Shown one piece after another: positions 50,187 through 62,100 of a DNA stretch of 64,000 nt. The stretch's first letter is position 1; each line of letters begins with the position of its first letter. Origin of the DNA: Porites lobata (lineage: Eukaryota; Cnidaria; Anthozoa; Scleractinia; Poritidae); the NCBI GenBank assembly GCA_942486035.1, contig CALNXK010000002.1:8111001-8175000 (forward strand). Direction: 5' to 3'. The notes beneath the pieces were generated by a model. It saw nothing but the letters and a program-made list of their open reading frames with translations, made no database searches and was not told the DNA's origin. A program made the translations under genes and the position numbers.

Positions 50187-53100
50187 GTTTGTACTCTTGG
50201 TTGAGTTTTCTTTTATGTAGCAAGGGTTCGCTTAGTTGTGTTATTATGGAGGAAACTTATTTAAAGTAGATAATTTACTGAAATTTTAAAAGGTGTATAT
50301 GTACACGAGCCCAAGCCTAGCTCTTGATTTATTACCTGGCCATATGCATTGTTTCTATTTTATGTCCCCCCCCCACTCCCTTCCCCCCCCGCTAATCTCA
50401 ATCGATGAGGTCTCAACATGCGATGCATACCGGCAGCCTTAACTAACCTGTTGATCAGTTGCACGGTACTTTTTTCTCATTTCATTTTGTTTGTATAACC
50501 GCTTATTTTACTCATTTGACCTTAAGACGGAATCTACCAGGAAATTGAATAATTTTGATTTCCAGTGGACAAAAACCTTGTACCAGAATAATTTAAAGCA
50601 TATTGCATTCAAGGGCTGAAGATGTAATTAGTCATCTGTAATAATGCCAAAGAAAATTTCTTAATGAAGCCCAAGAAAATGAAATGCCAAATTTCACAAA
50701 ATTGCATCTTTCACATGAAATTTTCAGAATTAAATTAAAATTACTCAGTTTCCCGGTGGATTCCATCTTAATACTTGAGCCTCTTTATGGGTATTTCCTG
50801 TATTAAATGGACACAAGAGCATTCCACAAGGGTGTCCATCTAATATAATCAAACCCCACTTCATGGACACCCGCTTAATACGGACACCTCATTATTATGG
50901 ACAGTTTGCTTTGTCCATGGGGTAAGAAAGCCCTTACATTTTCTCTAAATTCAACCTGCTTATTATGGACACCCCACTAATACGGACATTTTCTATGGCC
51001 CCCTCAGTGTCCAAAATAACAGGGTTTGACTGTACTGGTTTCACAACAACAGCAACAACAAAAACAACAACAATTTTTATTGTACCCAAAGCAGAATATT
51101 ATAGTTATTTACAAGTTGTTAAATTAATCAATTAACTAAAAGGGGTACTGACTTTCTGAAATAACTAATAAGTTTAAAATGCCAAGAAGCCAGATTCAGT
51201 AAGATGATTTAAATAAGTTTATTGTGCGGAGTACAATATGGCAGCGTATCAGACTGTATACACACAAACACACTGATATACACACACACACTAGTGCATA
51301 TTACCATAAGAAGAGCGAAAAATTAGGATAGAAGTTACAAAGTACAAGATAATTGGCAATATTAGTACAGCGAAAGATAATGTTGTTTTAATTTTGATTT
51401 AAATTGAGAAAGAGAAACAGCTTTAATCTTTTCATCAATTAAGTTCACTGTGGATGTCTGACAACCTTTCTGGTTTGCCTGGCTAAAATGGTGACCTAGT
51501 AGGACACAATTATGCCCTTTCTAAAAGGAAAAAAAAAGTATTTTTAGGCCTGCTATTCAAAACCAACTGTTAACTCACTTTTGTAGCACAATATATGCCA
51601 TGCCACGTCAAGGTGTTTAAATTCCATGGTTGTTTTGTTTACAGTGAAGATGTCTTCTCAAGCTATGCTTGCAACTCATTAAATCATAAAGGAATTAAAC
51701 ATCATCCGGGGGATATTGTAGAAGCTGGTTGCTTGGCGGTAAGTATGTATACTGCATGTTTTTTGAAATGGCTTGAAAATCAAACCAAATTTGTCCCTAC
51801 TGTGGTTAAACCTTGTTGTTTGAGTCAGAATTTTCTTTGTTTCCTAGCCTCAACAAAGAGAAGTCACTATGTCATGTTGCCCTGCTTACTAGCAAAATTC
51901 CTGGATCTCAGCAAACTGTGGCCCTGCAATTATATGGGAGAAAAAAATAGGACTGTATGACTTTCCTATGATTGCACTTAGGACTTTTCTTTCATCATCC
52001 AACAATACAAATCATGAAATGGCCATTTCTGTCTTGAAAGAAGGACTGTTGAGATCCAGAAATCTTGTTACATGATGGTAAACTGATATCACGCTTTTCC
52101 CAATTATTTGTAGGGGACAAAGATAACATTATTCCATTTTATCTGAGAACAGTTTATTCTCACAATGTTCAACTATCTGCGCTATTGATATTTTTGTTTT
52201 TAAAAAGGTTGTTTCATTTTGCAGGTTTTACTGATGATTATCTTTTTAAAGTAAATGCACAATAAAATGGCTACTGACTTAATGTATGTCCCCTCTCTTT
52301 TCTAGGCACAGCAGCTACCACAAGCTAAATACCAGTTGTTTAAATCGCTTCCACAAGATTTAGTAGAGACAGGTGATGATAATTGACATATTTACTTTGA
52401 CCTACATTCTGGTTATTCTCTTGCTTCTTTAAGTCTCCGGTACTTGTGGCTCTCAAGTTCTCTTAGTTTCCTTTGCTCTGTGGCTCTCTGTTATGCCTGG
52501 TTTTCCTGATTCTCATGGTATATTTCTCATGGCTCTTCCTGTTATCGTGGTTCTTGTACATGTAGTTCTCCTCGGTTTTGTGATCCTCCACAAGTACATG
52601 AACCAGCCTCTGAGGACTACAAGAACCACAGAAACAGGAGACCAATGAATCATGATGCCAATAAGAAGTAGGAAACCATTTTAAATTCAAGAATCAGAAG
52701 AACCCATGAGACCATTGAGACCCTGGCAAAAAAATGATGATACCGATGAAAAACATGTGCGACCATTCAAATCAGACCTCTTCAACTGTACTTTCACATG
52801 GCATCAGACTAAAAAACTAATTGTTTTTTCCACATTTACATGCAAAAACTCTTTAAAAATGAAAGTTGAAATTTTTGTTGAATTGGACACTTTGGTCACT
52901 TCTTGAAAAAAAGGGTTTATCATGATCATATGTGACCTTATTTAGGAAAAGGGGGATTAAGGTGAATAACAAAAAAACGTGTTTTCTATTGTTTTAAACA
53001 TAAACGTGTTAATTAAAACACTGTTAAAAAGTATTTAAACAACTTTTAAACACACAAAAAACGCATGCGCAAGATTTTTATGTCGAAAGAGCTTTACACA

Positions 53101-56100
53101 AACGACGCGTTTAAACGCTGTTACTTTACCTCAAATGAGGGCATAATTACACGTACACTTGCTTCATTATTGGGTGTCATCCGGGGTTACTCTGATTTAT
53201 TTGAAGCAATGCAGCTCGACAAACCATCAAAAACTTAATTCAAGGACTCGGAACGGAGAAGAAATGCGGGATCGAAAGTCCAACCAAATACGGCGAAGTT
53301 CTTTGAGGAAGAAAACAAAACACTAAATATTTGGTGACTCAGTACGTAAATCATGAGCATAAACTTCAACTGAAGTGAAGTATGTACGAATGAATATCAC
53401 ATGATGGAGCAATAAACAGCGCTGTTGCAGCAGTGCAGAAAATTCCTGAATCACGATCTGGGCTGCAAAAGTGGCTTCGAAGAGACAAAATGTTGTTACC
53501 GGTAATGGCCTACCACTTGTCAGTACAAAAAAAAAAGAATTGCAGACTTCAATAATACAATAATCATGAGACATGGTAGAGGAGTTGACAAGGCCTTAGA
53601 AACGGTGTAAAAACCACTAGAAAGTCAAAATACAACTGATACTTTTAATCCACGCGTACACATTACAAAAGCACGTGACATAACAAATCTGCAACAGTCT
53701 TGCTTTGGCATGGGTCGCACTTGGGAAAAGTTTTCATCTTTGCCGGCTAAAAAACCACAAAAATTCGAAACCGCAACCGGAAAAGAAAACTTTTAGTCCA
53801 ACCGAGGAGGGTCGCATTAGTGGGAGTTAATAATTTTTGCTTTGACACATCGAGAACTTTTAAGTTCTCGATGTGAAAGAACGCCAGATACCAGAAAACA
53901 TTTTTCTCTTCTTCGTCCGAACCTTTGTCGAAGGATCTTTTTCCTCCATTCCCAGATTCAGGAGGATGGGACAGATAAAGAAGACCAGAAAGTGCTTGGA
54001 TGCGAATAGAGCATTTGGCTTGGGGAATAACAAACCTGTGAAGTGTTTGCTTGCGTAGACGGGAACTCAACTGGTTCGCCTTCCATAGAGCTAGTTCCCG
54101 TAAAAACGTTAAAATAGCGAAGGTTTATAAGCGAGTGAAGTCCTTGCCTGTAGAGAGTTTTCGAAAAAAAACTTGAAATGGCGAAGGATAGCCGAGTAGA
54201 AGCCTCTTCGCGAAGGTCTGAAAATTCGACCGCGTTTATTTTAAATTGATCGTGTTTCAAATGGATCACGTTCATGACAAGGCGCTGACAGTTACCGCTG
54301 TGATTCCTATTGTTTAGCTCGAGTTTTCTAAAATCTGCCTGCCCCGCCCAAACACTACGGCGTCTTTGATGTTTTTGCCGATTTTCAAAGTTTTTTCTAA
54401 CTTGAAAACTCGGGGTCGCACTTAGCAATGTCCACCGATGACAGATTTCTACCGCAAGGTAAACAAATTCTCCCAAAACTTTGCCAAGTGCGACCCATGC
54501 CTTTGTAAATATTCAGCAATCACGGTCACTCATGTAAATGTAAGAACATCCATTAACATGTAGACAATGAAGATTATCTTTTTTAAAAATAAAGAGAATA
54601 AGAGCGATTGTGCTACTTAAGAGGCTGTCCGCGTAAGAACCGATAAGGCAAATTTCGGTGTATCACGGATTGCCCTGATTTTTTCAGTGGAAGATAACTA
54701 TCCTATCCCATGAAGAAATATCACATTTATTTGGACCAACTCAATTTTTTCTCTATATTACAGGAAGATTTTCTCGGTCACCTTAAACTGGCCCGTTTGC
54801 CTTCAGAAGTGGTGCGATTTTGGTGAAACTTTAGGGCTCTGTCAAACCTACCTTACATAGCCGAATAAGCTGATTATTTTACACACAAAAGTTTTAACTC
54901 TCATTAACAGTGTCAAAGTTTAATGGTTGCATTCTGTGGAAAGTTGGCTGAGATATGATTTTTTTAAAATGACCGTTAATTTGCTCAGCAGGAAAAGTAA
55001 TTTGCATAACTAGAGCTGAACGGTAATTTCGCGAAAGTGGCACCTGACCCAGACTCAGGTCTGTGATAAATCAGAAGTACTAAGACCAGTCTACTTCTTA
55101 ATGCAATAAAATTTGTGGGCACTCTTCTCTGCGCGCTGTACAAAGTTCCGTTAATGTTACAAATTCGCCATTTTGACAGCAAAGCTGGAACTGTAACGGT
55201 CCGCATTTGATCGACTAATTTCCACAGTTTTAACGTTTCTCGTTATCACCAAATGTCATTAGACCGTTTAAATGTTGGACGTTTGAAAACACGAGGAGAA
55301 AACTTGGTAATCGCTTTTTCTTGGTTTTTTTCCTGGTCGACGATCAGAACGCGACTTCATTCTCCGTATGCAAATTAGCCTTAGATGCTTCGTTTCAATT
55401 AATTGAATTGACAGGAAACATAACTGCTTATATTTCACATTTTTAAGGGAAAATATCTCTTAGAACTTTCCACGAAAAAACACGAACGATATATGACTTA
55501 GAATCCCCTTAGGTCTGTTTCACGAGGAAGAAGTAGTAGAAGAAGATATGTTTACGCGAATTAAAATAATTTAATTACTTTGGCCCGTCACGCATTCCCC
55601 GAGACTCGTGGCTGTGTTTCGATCAGTTCTTTTATCTGATTATATTTTTTTTGAAGTGATAGTTATTGATAATCATACAATTTAATCACTGTTAATTCCG
55701 ATTCTTTACTGGGTGGGAAATACCGTGCTGTTGTATTTATTCATTCTACGACCGTTTTAACTGAGTCAGTATCCCCGGGAGCCACCGTGAGGATAGGGTT
55801 TAATATGACAGCCCATGGTGTAATACACGACAATTAGCTACAAAGTAGTCACTTGGACACGGCCACTCTTATTCACGAGCACTAGCACAATATTTTCAAT
55901 TACAGGATCAAAAATTAATATTTTGGAAATAGCTCGCAAACAACTTCAGAAATACCGTGCGACACCATAGGACCACACCTGCAAAGTATTTTCTTTTCCT
56001 AGATCCCTTGCTAACCATAGGCTATACAAACGTTAGGGTGGTATTAACAGAGCATTGTGTTTATCGCCAATTAACAACATTTCAGTAAAAATGAGGAATG

Positions 56101-59100
56101 GCATGCAGAAAAAGGCATAGTTATTGTTGACGGTCCTTCTCCTGTTAAATCCCAAAAGTTTTGCCGGCTGTTGGAGAAAAGCACGTGCAATCTTGTATGA
56201 AAGACGAAAGTTTGTCAACTAGGTCTCCTTTTCTTTCCCTGGATTTGAATGGTATTTTAAAGTGACACAAGATTTTTTTAGCATTACCACGTTGAACTGA
56301 CTACGTTGTTCTTCCTTTGACATACACATAGGTTGAAAGCTTCTGGTTGAGGGTGTTGTGGTCTCAATTTTTCAGCGATTTCTGCAACAAGCTTTTGCCT
56401 TTCGAACTCCTCGTCTTCTTGCAACAGATCTCTATGGTCAAGTTCAACTTGTATACACTTAGGATTATGTTTACGTGTTGACTCAAACGGGCCTAGAGTC
56501 CAACATGGGCTGGCAATAGGTGAGCACGGAATTGGAACGGGAGTTGGGGGAACTCCCTATGATGGCCTATACGGGGAGGTTCCGCCCGAAAGGAGTATCT
56601 TTTTCAGGCTTCAGGTATATGAAAGGGCGGGCATTTCACTGGATGAAGTATATAAAAGGGCGAGTGCGCTTATTGCAGCCTTAGCAGCATCTTTGGTGGT
56701 TCTTAAAGAAAAAAGAACTAAGTTTAAGAATTTAAGGTAAAAGTAGAAGGACTTACTTTTTCAGAAATTAATATACACGGGAGAAATTTCACCCCCTTAA
56801 ATACAAATGCTTATTAAAGTAGAGGTGGAACAGTGGGGAGAGAAGGTGGATGGTAAAGTAGGTTAAAAATGGAGAGGTGAGATGAAGCACATTGTTCAAG
56901 AGCGTATAAATACAAAAAAAAAAAAAAAAAAAAAAAACAGCAATCTGGAGGCATTTTTGAAGACTTAATGAAAACGTTCAGTCAAACAAGAAAAACAGAG
57001 AAATCTTGTCCAATAAACCTCTCCGGCAAATGTGTGGACAAGGTTGCAGACTGTTCAATCGTGCTCTTCTCGACTCTTCGGCGTCAAGTTTTTTCAAGTT
57101 TCTTGCGACAGGAGGAGCAAATGGGCTATATAAAGTTGAACTGAACACTAAGGTACTTTTAAGTATCACTAATTTTTACAAAACCCAGAGACATGTTTTA
57201 AACACTGTTTAAGTTCAAAAAAGTTATTTTTATTGCAAGAATGAAATACTTTTCATACACGTGAACGACACCTCGATCACAATCACTCCTAGCCTCGTCC
57301 CCAGGACATTCTTCTTAGAAAATGACAGGGGCGGGAAAGCACTGGGGACGAGGTTGAATCCTGACTCCGTGTAGAAAGTTCTTTTTTCCCCATTTATAAT
57401 GCTCTTCAAACAATCATCAGAAAACAATCTTTCACAACACACTGATTAACCGGTATGCCGGTATAGTATTTTAAAGGTAAGAATTGATTAGGGCAAGATA
57501 CACGGCTGTCAAAAAAATAGAAATAACAAAAACTATCTTTGCAAGCTCAAATAAACTGGAAACGAACTTCAGAAAACATCGCAAGATAAAATGTTAAATA
57601 GAGAAATTAAAATATCTCTGTACGTTAAGACAATTGTTTGCATGAAGAAGAAAAAAGAATGATGGAACAAAACTTTGACTTATTTCGCTGGCTATCTGGA
57701 AATTTACGACGTGTCTTCCTGCCACAGAAGTTATTTTGCCAGTGTGATCTAGAGTGTGACCGGGGTATTGACAAGACCTTAGGCTCGATTTCCGCCCTCT
57801 CCCCGTCCGTTGGGGGCTCGTTTTCCAAAACAGCGGCTTACAATCGAGCCTAGCAAGACCTTGGCGCTCGCAAAAACCTGTGCCTAAAGCAGATTGTCAT
57901 TTTAGTGTTAGCCTGTGTACACACTACCCTCCCCCCCCCTTGGGAGAAGCGGCCCCTTCTCCGATTTTTCCTGAGAGAAGGGGGTCTGTACACAGGCTAT
58001 TTAGAGTCTGTGCCTTGGGCAGATTGTCATTTCAGTTCCGAATACCCACCAAGCCTCGAATAGGTACTCTCGCTAAAATGAGTTCATTTTCATTGTCTTT
58101 GCTACACTTGCTACACTTAGACAAGTGAGAGCTGGCTAAGTGTGAGGTAATATCATCCATGCACTCTGTGACCAACACATTTTCCTCCACACCCCTTCCG
58201 GGACCTCACTCTGTCTACGATCTCGCGGAAGAACTGCTTGATGAAATAGCCGAGAAAGCCATTTTTCACAATTGATCTCTTCGGCGATTTCAGTGACATA
58301 ATTATATTTAGTTTGAAACTGGCACCTGTTACATTATAATTCAATCAGATTGAAACCAAAACAAGATCATCGTTGGAATTCGGATGTTATACCCTAACAA
58401 AAACTGAAAAGATACTCCCTTTTGCGTTTATTCACTGAAAAAAGGAACTATTTTTCCCTTTTCACTCTGCTACCGATAAGCTACCGATAAACGCTTTAAA
58501 GATCTTTGAATGAAACTGAAATTTACCGCTAATTTAAGATAGAAAAAGTGTGGGGCTTTTTTTTTTTTTTTTTATCATAGTGCCATGTACAAAGATCTGC
58601 CTTCTCCCGATAAGCAAATATCATAATAAAGCTTTCGACGTTAACGCTATTTTTTATAAAGGCAGGCAAAAAAGAGTCCCCAAACATTTTCGTGTGCTGA
58701 CAGGAGGAATTACCTTGCAAGTGAACTCTTATTTTTTATTATTATCAATAACTATCATTTAAAAAAAAGATGATAATATTATCGAATTGATCGACACAAC
58801 GCTATTGTTTTCTAATCGACCACCCCTCTTCAGGAATGCGTGACAGGCCACAGTAATTGAATTATTTTACGCCGCAAACATCTATCATGATATATTATTC
58901 AGCTGCTTCTTCCTCGTTAAAAAAAAAAACAGACCTTAAGGGGATTCTAAGTCATGGTTTGTGTTTTTCTGTGGAAAGGAGAATTATTTTTCCCCTTAGA
59001 AATGTGAATGTAACGATTATATTTCCTGTCAATTTGTTGAAACAACGCATCTAAGGCTAATTTGCATACCGAGAACGAAGTCACGTTCATCGTCGACAAG

Positions 59101-62100
59101 AAAAAGACCCAACGAAAAGCGATTATTAAGTTTTCTCCACATGTTTTCAAACGTCCAACATTTAAAGGGTCTAATGATATTTAGTGATAACTGGGAACGT
59201 TAAAGCTGTGGAAATTAGTCGATCAGATGCGGACCCGTTACAATTCCAGCTTTGCTGTCAAAATGGCGAATTTTGGAACATTAACGGAACTTTGCACGGC
59301 ACGCAAAGAAGAGTGCCCACAAATTTTATTGCATTAAGAAGTAGACTGGTCTTAGTACTTCTGATTTATCATAGACTTGAGTCTGGGTCAGGTGCCACTT
59401 TTGCGAAATTACCGTTCAGCTCTAGTTATGCAAATTACTTTTCCTGCTGAGCAAATTAACGGTCATTTTCAAAACATCATATCTCAGCCAACTTTCCACA
59501 GAATGCAACCATTAAACATTGAAACTATTAATGAGAGTTAAGACTTTTGTGTGTAAAATAATCAGATTATTCGGCTATGTAAGGTAGGTTTGACAGAGCC
59601 CTAAAGTTTCACCAAAATCGCACTACTTCCGACGGCAAACTGACTAGTTTTAGGTGACCGAGAAAATCTTCCTGTAAAATAGAGAAAAAATTGAGTTGGT
59701 CCAAATAAATGTGATATTTCTTCATGGGATAGGATAGTCATCTTCCGCTGAAAAAATCAGGGCAATCCGTTATAGACCGAAATTTGCCTTATCGGTTCTT
59801 ACGCGGACAGCCTCTTAACGTTTGCACGGACACAAGCCAAATGATTTTTGATTCGTTGCAGCGTAAGCCTGACATCGCCTACCTTGACGTTTTGTCCATG
59901 ATCCACGATCTGCTACACTTTTTTCATGAAAGAAATCAACCCAATTTTACTTTGGTCGTCGTTAAATTTTACAATGGACTAAGTAACGTACATTATCGTG
60001 AACGTTTTAATCTTGGAAGTGCATGCGTACCCCAGCTAAGATTCTTGTATCTGTGTTGCTTGCTCTGGTTCGATTCATTGGTACTTTATAGCGTAGAATT
60101 CACTGTACAGTGCCGTTGTTTACAAATACGTTTGAGCTGTTTCGTCCAAAAATATCAACAGAACTTCCATCTCGAAACAGAACTAGATGCAAAAAACTTA
60201 CAATGTATGAATGTTTAATTTGCGCCCTTCATTCAACGGTCGCACATGTTTGTCTAGATATGTAATGGGATCTCATGCAAAGGTGCCGACCAATTAGATT
60301 ACAGCCTAGGATATGTCTCAAGGGAATTAGCGATAACATCCCACACTCGCCAGTCACGGAATGAATATTATTGAAATCTTGATTCAGAACACATAGAATT
60401 TGGAGGTTTATTCAATAAGCGATCTTTGCTGCGCACAAGCTTACTCACATTTCTTAGAGGTACAGTCAAAGTTTTCTTGTTATAAAAGCGGGCCAAAAGC
60501 TGATATTTTCTGTTGTCACGGGGCGGGCGTCACGACATCGTGACCAGTGACCCTGAATGTATTCATGTTATTCGAACGATAACATAAAACATGACGAACG
60601 CTTGCGGCATTATTTCTTCGATTCTGCTTCGCTTCTAATCTGGCGACATGCTTTTGTCGCCAAAAATTCCGAAGCGGAAAAACGAAGGAGTCGAATGTGA
60701 AAGTTTTAAAGAGTATAAAAAGATTAAAACAAGCTTGAGAAAAAGGATTGACCAGCCTGTTGGTGAAGCCCGATATGCTGATAGGAACATTTTGAAACGT
60801 CGTTAGGTAGTTTGCGTTTCTTTGAGCAATATTGTTGGCTATTGTATTCAACATGAAAACTACAGAATCCGTAGGCTCAAATTCGACTGCTTGATCCATC
60901 CTTAGGAAGACTCGAAAACCGCATCTTCTTTCCTGCGTGTGCTAATTGTTTGGTTGCTGCCGTTGATAGCACGACGTTCTTGCACTGCAAGTGGGTTAAA
61001 GTCGGTGTGCACGAGGCGCTCACAGAAAAAACAATATTATAGACAGAATGTGATTATTAGCTGCAATACAATTTTTTAGCCACCTGCTATGTAGAAAGGA
61101 AAGGCAAAAGGTAAGTTGCTAGTGAGTTGATCATTTTGACACAGTGAGTTGGAAGACATGCACCCTAATCTTTGCATTTCATATAATAGAACACAGGTAA
61201 TTTATTCATTCGAAATACAACTAAATTAGCTTACTTTCCAGCATACGAAATGCAATATTGAAGTGCAACAGAGCCACCGTTGTTTAAACGCATTAAAAAT
61301 CTGTTTAAACGCATACAAAATGCGTTTTCACGCTTTTCGACGAAGCCGATTAAACGTGTTAGAACGTTGTTTTCTAAATTCACCTTAATCCCTCTTTTCC
61401 CAAATAGGGTCACATATAGTTAGGCTTTACTTGTATCAGCTTTGCCCCCCTCCCCCCTCCTTTAATCAGACACCAAAGGGACAGAACCAAGTGTCCACTT
61501 TACAGAGCTGTCTGCTTTAATTATTGAGGTAAAGTAATATGTATAAAGTTAGATGTCTTTAAGCTATATATGTGCAAGAGAGAGAATTGTTGTGTCCATT
61601 TGCACATGGCTAAAAGTTTGTGTAACAACTCCCAACAACATGCAACAACATTGCAACAACGTGCAACAGGGTGTGCCAATGGACGCAACATGTGACATTG
61701 AACAATGTTGAGAGCTGTTGGCCGACAATGTTGCATACATTTGCACGAGGCTTTAGGATGAAAAGACCTTATAGAGGTGTTTGCATGGAGGGGTTTGATC
61801 ATATTTTAGGTGATAATTTTGTAATAATATTGACAAAGGGAAATGTTGATAAGCCCATTTTTTTTGTTGACATCAGGCAAACTAAGTGATTTGCAACTGG
61901 AAGGAGTTTTGTATGCTGTATGATTATCACCTTATTAATATCAAGAACTCTGTCAACATTTGTCGGCTTTTGTATTGCTCTTTCTTCTGTCCACATAAAG
62001 CATTTAAAATATTTGGGAAAAGATGGATTTCCAGCTAAAAATAAATTCATTACAAAAAGGCCCTTCCAGCTGCTGTGGATATGTGGTAGCAGAGAGTGTG

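Larger units (their letters stand above)
54621..59814. mobile_element. 5.2 kb TTAA-flanked element with ~1 kb TIRs
   Basis: Ends GAGGCTGTCCGCGTAAGAAC and its exact complement, each bordered by TTAA (54617-54620 and 59815-59818). The arms (about 54621-55680 and 58745-59814) match at about 90 percent by eye. TTAA duplication and very long TIRs point to piggyBac or Kolobok-type mobilisation. No transposase frame in the 3 kb interior, which holds small MITEs and an A-run. Confidence 0.8.

Noticed and set aside
52463..52690. 75-codon minus-strand frame
   Set aside because: It is derived from a degenerate 'tggctct/tcatgg' low-complexity tract in an intron.
53847..53876. Rho-independent terminator
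   Set aside because: It is a perfect hairpin but lies in a eukaryotic transposon within an intron, with no bacterial context.
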